Part shown: one piece after another, positions 1 through 5,015 of the stretch
How positions within the stretch are numbered: position 1 is the stretch's first letter
Layout of the letters: each line of letters begins with the position of its first letter
Assembly (NCBI GenBank): GCA_937926195.1
Contig: CALEXZ010000132.1
Location: 1 to 10,506, forward strand
Direction of reading: 5' to 3'
DNA: 10,506 nt
Origin: an uncultured Actinomyces sp.
GTDB taxonomy: Bacteria > Actinomycetota > Actinomycetes > Actinomycetales > Actinomycetaceae
Notes under the pieces: model-generated
What the model saw: the letters and a program-made list of their open reading frames with translations, nothing else
Database searches by the model: none
What the model was told of the DNA's origin: nothing
Position numbers and translations under genes: made by a program

Positions 1-1
1 C

Positions 2-169
2 GGAGGTCCTCCCTTCCGTCAACAGCCAGTGCCACCAACCTCCTGGCCGAGTACACCTAGGGCCGGGGGCGAGGCGGTCCTCGGACAGCCCGCGCGGGCG
101 GTGGCCGGGCTGCTCGCGGACGGCCTCATCGCCTCCGACGACGGTGGGGAGACCTTCCGGCTGCCGTGA
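2..169 (+). CDS. mutY: C-terminal end of a MutY-like adenine glycosylase (5' end outside window)
   Basis: A reading frame open from the window edge ends at TGA 167-169. Its last 30 or so residues contain ARAVAGLLADGLI and end in FRLP. This is the form of the extreme C-terminus of actinobacterial MutY, where a short 'RALAGLVADGL' helix is followed by an acidic/glycine turn and a terminal RLP. MutY removes adenine mispaired with 8-oxoguanine during base-excision repair. Only about 55 codons are visible, with no catalytic or iron-sulfur residues. The first 25 or so codons (rich in P, T and S) look less like MutY, so this could also be a damaged copy. Gene order supports the call, because mutY lies close to radA-disA in several Actinobacteria. 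The identification is inferred from a short match and the neighbourhood. Confidence 0.5.
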   Translation, partial: GGPPFRQQPVPPTSWPSTPRAGGEAVLGQPARAVAGLLADGLIASDDGGETFRLP

Positions 170-512
170 CCGCGTCGAGGCCCGCCCACCTGTGCGGCCG
201 ACCCGGGCCCGTGGCGGGCCGCGTCGGCCGGGCGCACGGCTGTACAGCGCGCGGCCCTGCGCGGGGTTCTCATTGTGACTGTCCTTCCTCGGCGATCCAA
301 TCCGGGCTGGTCCAGCGCAGCTGGAGAACGAAAGTGAGGTCCTCGGCCACGAGGGTGCTCACGCCCCCGGATCCGTTGTGGCTGGTGCTCTCAGGGTGGG
401 ATAGATCGGAGAAGAGTTGGAACAGGATCATGTGACTCACTCGCCACCAGGAAGATGGGAATGTGCGGACTGGGCTGCTCGGTGTCTTTAGGGCTGTGCT
501 TGCCCTGTTGTC
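170..512. other. Gene-poor stretch after the mutY-like end
   Basis: About 340 bases without a convincing gene. The first 100 bases are very GC-rich. From about 270 the GC content falls, and the DNA resembles the decayed block to its right rather than the housekeeping genes. Its only noteworthy content is a 53-codon minus-strand frame (270-431, listed separately). The right part (about 430-512) lies just downstream of the IS3 transposase remnant and may include the remains of that element's end. I could not identify a clear terminal inverted repeat or target duplication. Confidence 0.4.
270..431 (-). CDS. Short unidentified reading frame, 53 codons, possibly a gene remnant
   Basis: ATG at 431-429 to TGA at 272-270, beginning MILFQLFSDLSHPES and ending WIAEEGQSQ. 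The composition is protein-like: mixed hydrophobic and acidic residues, two Trp, no long Ala/Arg/Pro runs. This is unlike the Arg/Pro-rich shadow frames elsewhere in the window. No convincing Shine-Dalgarno sequence precedes the ATG, and the frame stays open upstream past 490, so it may be the 3' remnant of a longer gene rather than a complete small gene. I do not recognise the family. It lies between the mutY-like end and the IS3 remnant, where gene debris is expected. It could be chance. Confidence 0.22.
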   Translation of the reverse strand: MILFQLFSDLSHPESTSHNGSGGVSTLVAEDLTFVLQLRWTSPDWIAEEGQSQ

Positions 513-910
513 TCAGGCTGCCGTATTTCGCCCCAGGAGCCGGCTCTCATCCGGAGTGCGGTACCCCAGACTCGAGTGAAAGCGCTTGCGGCTGTGTCGC
601 AGTTCGATCCACGAGGCAATGTCGGGGTGAGTCTTCTGCCTCGTGGGCACGCCATCCGGTGCGATCTCATTCTTGAGTACGGAGCGAAATGACTCCGCCC
701 AAGCGCCCACCTGACGCCCCCCGTACGACCCGCCGTCGAGTGAATGCCGTCGAAGTCCTCGAAGACGGCCTTCACCGTGAGGGTGAGCTCTGTTCTTCTT
801 GCTGCTGTTTCTGACTGGGGGCGGTCGCACCAGGAGTAGTACCTTTATCCAGAAACGCCTGACCGCCGGCACATCGATGAGACGGGGTTACCGCCTTCTT
901 CGTGGTTCAT
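513..910 (-). mobile_element. Decayed IS3-family transposase (OrfB) remnant
   Basis: The minus strand carries pieces of an IS3-type OrfB (DDE integrase-like transposase) in order. The N-terminal piece at about 907-735 reads GNPVSSMCRRSGVS, then an in-frame TAA (847-845), then RYYSWCDRPQSE and VKAVFEDFDG. This matches the usual 'PVS.MCR.LGVSRSGYY.W..RP.S' start and the following '.I..(I/V)FE...G' helix of OrfB. The C-terminal piece at about 704-513, in another frame, reads AWAESFRSVLKNEI, DIASWIELRHSRKRFHSSLG and YRTPDE. It keeps the final catalytic Glu region and the YRTP(A/D)E tail. The roughly 150 residues that normally lie between, including both catalytic Asp residues, are missing. The element is therefore inactive through an internal deletion, a frame change and a nonsense codon. 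OrfA and terminal repeats were not found. Confidence 0.82.
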
Positions 911-1022
911 GACCTCGCGCACGACCAGGGCCCTGACTTCCTGCGCGTATCTCGCACCTCCAACGGTCTCAATCCTGCCGACTCGCGGGAAGAATGGCTC
1001 CTGTCCGAGAGGCGCTAGGCAA

Positions 1023-1244
1023 CCCAACCTTGTGGTTCAGCGTGAGCGCTTCGTCGCCCAGTCGTTGGCGGCTGCCAACGGGGACCCGGAGACCATGGTC
1101 GTCGATGAGGACTTCCTTGTGGCGATGGAGCAGAGTTTCCCGCCCTGCGGAGGCATGGGCATGAGCATTGACCGTCTCCTCACGGCCCTGACGGGCCAGG
1201 GCATCCGCGAGACGATCACCTTCCCCCTCGTCAAGCGCTCCTGA
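1023..1244 (+). pseudogene. lysS: 3' fragment of a class II lysyl-tRNA synthetase gene
   Basis: The frame reads NLVVQRERFVAQSLAAANGD, then VVDEDFLVAMEQSFPP, then CGGMGMSIDRLLTALTGQG and IRETITFPLVKRS before TGA 1242-1244. This is the extreme C-terminus of class II LysRS (LysS, or the synthetase half of LysX). It includes class II motif 3 (G-G-M-G-M-x-I-D-R-L), whose Arg contacts ATP, and the IRETI.FPLVK ending. Only about 73 of roughly 500 residues are present. Upstream codons (909-1022) do not match LysRS and there is no start signal, so the fragment cannot encode an enzyme. The protein sequence is uninterrupted, so truncation may be recent, or the piece may derive from a functional copy elsewhere. 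The adjoining IS3 remnant suggests insertion-sequence-linked rearrangement. LysS and LysX cannot be told apart from this piece. Confidence 0.88.
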
Positions 1245-1262
1245 CCGGTACTCGACGGCGCC

Positions 1263-1288
1263 TGGACGGGGGTGCCGGGCCCCGTCCA
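1263..1288. terminator. Hairpin after the lysS fragment, also serving the convergent minus-strand unit
   Basis: A perfect 9-bp stem (TGGACGGGG, 1263-1271, with CCCCGTCCA, 1280-1288) closes an 8-nt loop. It lies 18 bases after the lysS-fragment stop and 18 bases beyond the stop of the minus-strand gene ending at 1307, so it could end transcription from both sides. There is no U-tract, which is common for high-GC actinobacterial hairpin terminators. It was probably carried along with the lysS 3' end. Confidence 0.6.
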
Positions 1289-1306
1289 CCTGTGAGTCGG
1301 CGACGC

Positions 1307-1558
1307 TCACCGGGTGGCGGGACCCGGTCCGCCGCGGTGCCGACGGCGTCGGCTCTCGACGAGCTCGTTGAGGTACCAGGCGGCCGGGCCGGCGATCTGG
1401 AAGGCGAGGAGGAAGAAGGCCCACATGGCTCGTTGCCAGACGGGGCGATCTGTCCTCTGGATCTCGATGAACAGGGCCCTGAGCGTGATCCAGAGGTAGA
1501 GGGCCACGAGGATGAGCGCTCCGACTCGCAGGACGATCCCGCCGGTGTCGATCTCCAT
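1307..1558 (-). CDS. Small two-helix membrane protein (PLDc_N-like), 83 aa
   Basis: The start is ATG 1558-1556, preceded by GAGGG about 9 bases upstream. Residues 8-27 (VLRVGALILVALYLWITL region) form one membrane helix. Residues 44-64 (AMWAFFLLAFQIAGPAAWYL) form a second, followed by a basic tail ESRRRRHRGG. The pattern of a hydrophobic helix, a short polar linker with D/R, then a tryptophan-bearing helix with an (I/L)xGPxxWYL motif resembles the small 'phospholipase D N-terminal' (PLDc_N) membrane module, which also occurs as a stand-alone protein. It has no catalytic motif. The gene begins 17 bases after the stop of the secreted-protein gene and is almost certainly co-transcribed with it. 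It might anchor, export, regulate or give immunity to that partner; this is inference from position only. Confidence 0.72.
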   Translation of the reverse strand: MEIDTGGIVLRVGALILVALYLWITLRALFIEIQRTDRPVWQRAMWAFFLLAFQIAGPAAWYLNELVESRRRRHRGGPGPATR

Positions 1559-1575
1559 GACTGCGAGGCCCTCAC

Positions 1576-2223
1576 TCAGCAGTAATACGTGCCGTTGGGA
1601 CGCAGGTAGACATAGTGGTCCTCTTTCCAGGAGATCGGTGCATTGAACGGCTTGACCTGTAGGCCCATTCGAACGGTCGAGGGGTTGCCAGCTGCCCCGC
1701 CTACGCAACTGGTAACGCTAACCGAGTATCCGACCGTGTAGTTCACCCAGCAGCGATGCGAACCGGTGTAGCCGGCGTAGGTCTGGATCCAGGCTCTTGC
1801 TCCGTTGAAGTAGAAGATACCGGACTGAGTCTCCTGGTCCGTACCATGAACCACGGTCTGTTTGAAGTACCTGCTGGTGACGGTACCTGCAACTACCGCC
1901 GAACGGAGATCCGAGGGTGCAGCGGCGTCGCTTGGGAGAAGGTCATCGTCACGAACTGGTTGTGGTGCACTCACCTCAAGGGAGATCGTGGACGTGCAGA
2001 CGTCTGTGGGTACGATCTCGTTCTCTGTGGCAGTGAGATTGTGTTCCTCTACTGCGGCAACACAATCATCGTTGGTCTCTGTCCAGGTTTGAACTGTGGA
2101 TGACGTGAGAGGTGCTGCCGGCTCGGCGTTGGCGAAAGGGGGAGCAGGGATGGATGTGGGAACGGCGATTGCTAGTATGACGGCAGCGTAGGCGTTGATC
2201 CTCAGCGTGTGTGCTGCGTGCAT
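1576..2223 (-). CDS. Secreted protein of unknown function, 215 aa, Cys-containing C-terminal domain
   Basis: The ATG at 2223-2221 has an AGAGG ribosome site about nine bases upstream. Residues 1-33 look like a Sec signal peptide: a short basic N-region with R8, a hydrophobic core AYAAVILAIAV, and a likely signal-peptidase I site ANA|EP after A33. Residues 34-110 are acidic, Thr/Ser/Pro-rich and probably flexible, with C54 and C76. Residues 117-215 form a compact domain rich in aromatics and beta-type residues (RYFKQTVVHGTD, SGIFYFNGARAWIQTYAGY, GSHRCWVNYTVGYSV) with C158, C173 and a C-terminal C215, so disulfide bonds are likely outside the cell. I do not recognise a named family. The DNA is less GC-rich than the housekeeping genes, which suggests acquisition. 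The gene is first in a two-gene unit with the 83-aa membrane protein, under its own promoter at about 2279-2307. Confidence 0.78.
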   Translation of the reverse strand: MHAAHTLRINAYAAVILAIAVPTSIPAPPFANAEPAAPLTSSTVQTWTETNDDCVAAVEEHNLTATENEIVPTDVCTSTISLEVSAPQPVRDDDLLPSDAAAPSDLRSAVVAGTVTSRYFKQTVVHGTDQETQSGIFYFNGARAWIQTYAGYTGSHRCWVNYTVGYSVSVTSCVGGAAGNPSTVRMGLQVKPFNAPISWKEDHYVYLRPNGTYYC

Positions 2224-2266
2224 GATGCTCTACCTCTGGTCGGGGAGGCAGTGGCCGCGGGGTGCG

Positions 2267-2299
2267 ATCACATAAACTACCGTACCTATAGGATGTGAT
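2267..2299. repeat. 7-bp inverted repeat flanking the -10 region of the secreted-protein promoter
   Basis: ATCACAT (2267-2273) and ATGTGAT (2293-2299) are perfect inverted copies separated by 19 bases. They bracket the proposed -10 element, with one arm in the -35/-10 spacer and the other near the expected transcription start. The arms could be half-sites for a dimeric regulator. TGTGA/TCACA resembles CRP-family half-sites, but in everted order and with wider spacing than the classical site. Confidence 0.4.
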
Positions 2300-2307
2300 G
2301 TAAGCAA
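2279..2307 (-). promoter_or_regulatory. Likely promoter of the secreted-protein unit
   Basis: On the minus strand TTGCTT (2307-2302, -35-like) and TACGGT (2284-2279, -10-like) are separated by exactly 17 bases. They lie about 56 bases upstream of the ATG at 2223. TAGTTT (2279-2274) is an alternative -10. The surrounding DNA is AT-richer than the rest of the window, as expected for a promoter. The hexamers are only partial matches to the sigma-70 consensus. Confidence 0.5.
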
Positions 2308-2552
2308 TACCTCATGAAGGTGTAACTGCCCGGGAGGTTAGTTGCGAGACCGTGATCGCTTGGATCGTCTTGACTGTGGTGGAGCTCTTGAGGCCATGGA
2401 GAAATGAGGGTTCATGCCCGCGCCGGGGAGAGGTCCCGGTGGGCTCAGGAGCCGTGCATCCCAGTCGACGTTGGATCCCCTGGCGGACCCGGCCCGCGCG
2501 GCACCCGAGGCCACGGCCGGTGCGGCGAGCGCGTCTGCCGCGGCGGCGTCGG
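2308..2552. other. Intergenic stretch between divergent accessory and core genes
   Basis: About 245 bases with no gene I can support. The left half, to about 2410, is of moderate GC and resembles the accessory block. From about 2410 the sequence turns abruptly very GC-rich and continues so into the membrane-protein gene. A plus-strand frame beginning with GTG at 2352 runs in phase into that gene, but it lacks a ribosome site and its codons to 2564 give an Arg/Pro-rich peptide, so I do not include it in the gene. The composition change may mark the right edge of the inserted DNA. Confidence 0.4.
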
Positions 2553-2558
2553 TACGCT
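2553..2558 (+). promoter_or_regulatory. -10-like hexamer for a leaderless transcript of the disA-convergent membrane protein
   Basis: TACGCT (fits TAnnnT) lies six bases before the ATG at 2565, and there is no Shine-Dalgarno sequence before that ATG. A transcript starting at the A of the ATG would be leaderless, which is common in Actinobacteria. No convincing -35 is seen. Confidence 0.4.
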
Positions 2559-2564
2559 CGGCCC

Positions 2565-3686
2565 ATGGCCACCGGACGCAGCTCGAAGGACGACGCACGA
2601 CGTCGCGCCGCCTCCGCTCGTGACCGGGCCACCGGCGCCGGGGGAGCCACCGGATCAACCGGCGCCAGGGGAGCTTCCGGGGCCTCGGGTTCCCAGCGGG
2701 CGCCCCGCAGCCACCGTGGGGGAGCGTCCGCGCACCAGGACGGTGCGCCTCGCGCGGGCCGGTCGTCGGCCGGTGCCGCCGCCCGCCAGAAGGGGGGCCG
2801 CTCCGCCCACCCGGCCACCTCGAACCCCGCCTCGCGGAGGGTTCGGGCATCTGGCCGCACCGGCGCTCGCCCCGCGCAGGGGACACGGCCCACCGGGCGT
2901 ACCGGTGCACGTACCGCTCCGGGCTGGCACCCCACCGGCCGTTCCCAGCCTCACCCCACCGGCCGCACCCGGCCCCGTCCTGCCGGCCGTCCTCCTCGTC
3001 GGCAGCCGCCCCGGCCGCGCTACTGGCTGCGACGTCTCATCGCGCTGCTCGTCCTCGTCGCCTTCGTGGGCGGGGTTGCCTACGGGATCATCGCGTCCGC
3101 CACGTGGGCACGTGACACGATCCGTGAGCAGGACCGGCAGCAGGCGTCGGCCTCCGTGGTCACCGTCTATCCCGACCCCGTCGCCTGCACCACCGACCAG
3201 CTCGAGATCGCCATGAGCGCACCGTCGTCGGTCGCCGTCGGTGCGGGGCTGACCATCGATGTGACGCTCACCAACACGGGTTCCCAGGCCTGTCTGCTCG
3301 ACGTCGGTAGCGCGAGTCTCGGTGCCGTCATCACCTCTGGAGGGGTGGGCCAGTGGTCCTCCCTCACCTGCCCGGCTGAGCCCGCCGAGCGCATGCTGCT
3401 CGTGGACGCGGGGCAGAGTGCGACGACGACGCTGTATTGGGACGGGCACGTGAGCACCGGTGAGTGCGCGCCCCCGGCCCCCACTCCCACCGCCACGGAG
3501 GGGACCACTCCCGTGGCCGAGCAGAGCCCGACGCCGGAGCCGACGGCGCAGGGCTCACCCAGCGCCGAGGCGAGCGCGACCGCCACGGCTGAGGACCCGA
3601 CCGTCGCCCGGGCGGGCACCTACGTCCTCCGCCTCGAGATGGGCGGCACCACCGTCACCGAGGCCCACGTCTTCACCATCGGCTGA
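2565..3686 (+). CDS. Single-pass membrane protein with basic low-complexity cytoplasmic tail, convergent with disA, 373 aa
   Basis: The start ATG 2565 (MATGRSSKDDARRR) is chosen because upstream in-frame codons look non-coding and a -10-like hexamer lies just before it. Residues 1-155 are a disordered, strongly basic Gly/Ala/Arg/Thr/Pro tail with repeated short motifs: GRTGAR at about 97 and 111, and PTGR at about 109, 123 and 131. A membrane helix spans about 158-179 (LIALLVLVAFVGGVAYGII). By the positive-inside rule the tail is cytoplasmic. Residues 195-373 are outside, with four Cys (208, 243, 269, 301), a beta-sandwich-like part (TIDVTLTNTGSQACLLDVG) and a Pro/Thr/Ser/Glu linker (about 302-345). 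A final strand segment follows (GTYVLRLEMGG). The fold hints at a small immunoglobulin-like surface domain. A membrane protein convergent with disA also occurs at the equivalent place in mycobacteria (Rv3587c). Function unknown. Confidence 0.8.
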   Translation: MATGRSSKDDARRRAASARDRATGAGGATGSTGARGASGASGSQRAPRSHRGGASAHQDGAPRAGRSSAGAAARQKGGRSAHPATSNPASRRVRASGRTGARPAQGTRPTGRTGARTAPGWHPTGRSQPHPTGRTRPRPAGRPPRRQPPRPRYWLRRLIALLVLVAFVGGVAYGIIASATWARDTIREQDRQQASASVVTVYPDPVACTTDQLEIAMSAPSSVAVGAGLTIDVTLTNTGSQACLLDVGSASLGAVITSGGVGQWSSLTCPAEPAERMLLVDAGQSATTTLYWDGHVSTGECAPPAPTPTATEGTTPVAEQSPTPEPTAQGSPSAEASATATAEDPTVARAGTYVLRLEMGGTTVTEAHVFTIG

Positions 3687-3731
3687 GGTCGGCCGTCAGG
3701 CCCGGCCCCCCAGGCACCTGGCAGGCACCCT

Positions 3732-3751
3732 GCCCCGGCCCACCCCGGGGC
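3732..3751. terminator. Hairpin between the convergent membrane-protein gene and disA
   Basis: GCCCCGG (3732-3738) pairs perfectly with CCGGGGC (3745-3751) around a 6-nt loop. It lies 45 bases after the plus-strand stop and 40 bases after the disA stop, so it is suitably placed to end transcription from both genes. No U-tract. In such GC-rich DNA a 7-bp stem can arise by chance. Confidence 0.4.
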
Positions 3752-3791
3752 GCGTGGTGGCGGCGGGGAGTCGGGGTCTCAGCCCGTGCGC

Positions 3792-4862
3792 TCAGCCGAA
3801 GCGGTCGACGAGGGAGGCGTCCGCGATCCGGGACAGGCCGTCTCGCACCGTACGGGCGCGGCGCGCCCCGACGCCCTCGACCGCCTGCAGCTCCTCGACC
3901 GTCGCCCCGAGGATCCCCTGAAGGGAGCCCCAGTGCTCGGCGACGCAGCGCGCTGTCACCAGCGGCAGGCGAGGGATCTTCGACAGCAGCCTCAGCCCCC
4001 TGGGGGAGACGGAGGCGTCGAGGTCCTGGCCGTCCGGTCCTCCCAGTCCCATGGAGCGTGCCACCATGGCCAGGTCGAGCAGGGCCGGGGCGCCAACCCA
4101 CTTCAGGCGTGCATCGACGGTGGCGGTGTCGAGGTTGGGCGGCAGGTAGTCCGACAGCAGCAGGTCGCGCTCGACCATGAGCCCGCGTGTGAGCTCCTCG
4201 TGCTGGAGGGCCAGCAGTCGCCCGTCGGTGCCCAGCTCGGTGACGTACTCGTCGATGTCGGAGGCGATGCGACGCACCATCTCCAGCAGCTGCAGGACGG
4301 TGGTGACGTCGCGCACGGTCACCATGTCCTCGATCTCCAGGGTGTCCAGCCCCGCAGAGGTCTGCGTCAGCCGCGTCGTGTAGCGCTCCAGGGTGGCCAG
4401 GGCCTGGTTGGTGCGGGCGAGGATGGCCTCACTGGGCTCGACGACGTGCCGCCTGCCGTCGACGTACAGGGTGATGATCCGCATCGACTGGGACACGGAG
4501 ATGACCGGGTAGCCGGTCTGGCGCGCTACCCGCTCAGCGGTGCGGTGGCGCATTCCGGCCTCACTGGTCTCGATGGAGGAGTCGGGCGTGAGCTGGACGT
4601 TGGCGAGGCGGATGCGGTTGGCGGACTGGTTGATGACCACGGCACCGTCCATCTTGGACAGCTCACGCAGCCGGGCCGCGGAGAGCTCGACGTCGAGACG
4701 GAAGCCTCCCGAGGAGATCGCCTCGACGACGTGGTCGAAGCCGAGCACGATGATGGCGCCGGTGCGTCCACGCAGGATGCGCTCCAGGCCGTCGCGCAGG
4801 ACGGTGCCGGGAGCGATGAGGGCGAGGGTCTCTCGTAGGTGGCTCGTGTGGGCGTCGGTCAT
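3792..4862 (-). CDS. disA: DNA integrity scanning protein DisA, diadenylate cyclase, 356 aa
   Basis: DisA condenses two ATP to cyclic di-AMP while scanning DNA; branched structures inhibit it. ATG 4862-4860 is preceded by AGGAG five bases upstream, and the 356-aa length is normal for the family. The N-terminal DAC domain (about 1-140) shows the DGA motif (MDGAVVINQ, D72-G73-A74) and the RHR motif (AGMRHRTAER, R105-H106-R107), both part of the ATP/c-di-AMP site. A helical linker follows (about 145-285). Residues about 295-345 form the C-terminal helix-hairpin-helix DNA-binding region (LVTARCVAEHWGSLQGIL and VEGVGARRARTVRDGL). In most DisA proteins I recall, the residue before RHR is Thr (GTRHR); here it is Met104. 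radA lies immediately upstream on the same strand; RadA is a known partner that limits DisA activity in Bacillus and mycobacteria. Confidence 0.96.
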   Translation of the reverse strand: MTDAHTSHLRETLALIAPGTVLRDGLERILRGRTGAIIVLGFDHVVEAISSGGFRLDVELSAARLRELSKMDGAVVINQSANRIRLANVQLTPDSSIETSEAGMRHRTAERVARQTGYPVISVSQSMRIITLYVDGRRHVVEPSEAILARTNQALATLERYTTRLTQTSAGLDTLEIEDMVTVRDVTTVLQLLEMVRRIASDIDEYVTELGTDGRLLALQHEELTRGLMVERDLLLSDYLPPNLDTATVDARLKWVGAPALLDLAMVARSMGLGGPDGQDLDASVSPRGLRLLSKIPRLPLVTARCVAEHWGSLQGILGATVEELQAVEGVGARRARTVRDGLSRIADASLVDRFG

Positions 4863-4906
4863 AGCTCTCCTGGGTGGCGGCGCCCGGTGCAGGCGCGTCC
4901 GCGCGC

Positions 4907-4912
4907 ATCGTA
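4907..4912 (-). promoter_or_regulatory. -10-like hexamer upstream of disA
   Basis: TACGAT on the minus strand (4912-4907) is a good -10 match in otherwise GC-rich DNA. It would start transcription about 38 bases before the disA ATG. No clear -35 is seen 16-18 bases upstream. It suggests disA can be transcribed separately from radA. Confidence 0.33.
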
Positions 4913-4971
4913 TCCAGGCTCGGCGGTCCGTGGGCGCGGGTCGGAGGGAGGAGGCCCCCGCACGGTGGCGC

Positions 4972-5014
4972 CCCCGCACCGGGGAGCCGCGCTGCACCGG
5001 GCGCCCGCCCCGGT
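4972..5014 (-). terminator. Structured region just after radA, possible terminator or attenuator
   Basis: Right after the radA stop, alternative stems are possible. CCCCGGT (5014-5008 side) can pair with ACCGGGG (4978-4984) around a 23-nt loop that contains the 10-bp palindrome CGGGCGCCCG. Alternatively CCCCG (4972-4976) can pair with CGGGG (4980-4984) in a tight 3-nt-loop hairpin. The two share an arm and are mutually exclusive. Such overlap could partly uncouple disA from radA transcription, or simply reflect the high GC. Confidence 0.3.
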
Positions 5015-5015
5015 C

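Noticed and set aside
1307..2223. Lactococcin-972-type bacteriocin with immunity protein
   Set aside because: The secreted protein is larger and does not show the characteristic lactococcin-972 pattern I know; only the generic layout of secreted plus membrane protein matches.
2352..2564. GTG start 71 codons upstream for the membrane protein
   Set aside because: No ribosome site, Arg/Pro-rich translation, and it crosses the composition change at about 2410.
2312..2935. Minus-strand frames opposite the start of the membrane-protein gene
   Set aside because: Arg/Ala/Pro-rich shadow peptides over a GC-rich coding region; the less biased C-terminal part (about 2312-2400) has no start of its own.
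2565..3020. Possible repeat array or CRISPR in the repetitive GC-rich DNA
   Set aside because: The repeats are short codon-level echoes of PTGR/GRTGAR motifs, with no regular repeat-spacer periodicity.
3786..4838. 350-codon open frame on the plus strand opposite disA
   Set aside because: Antisense shadow of disA with no ribosome site or recognisable domain.
4863..4997. Longer N-terminus for DisA
   Set aside because: The ATG at 4862 has an ideal ribosome site and begins where DisA proteins normally begin; the extension is Arg/Pro-rich.
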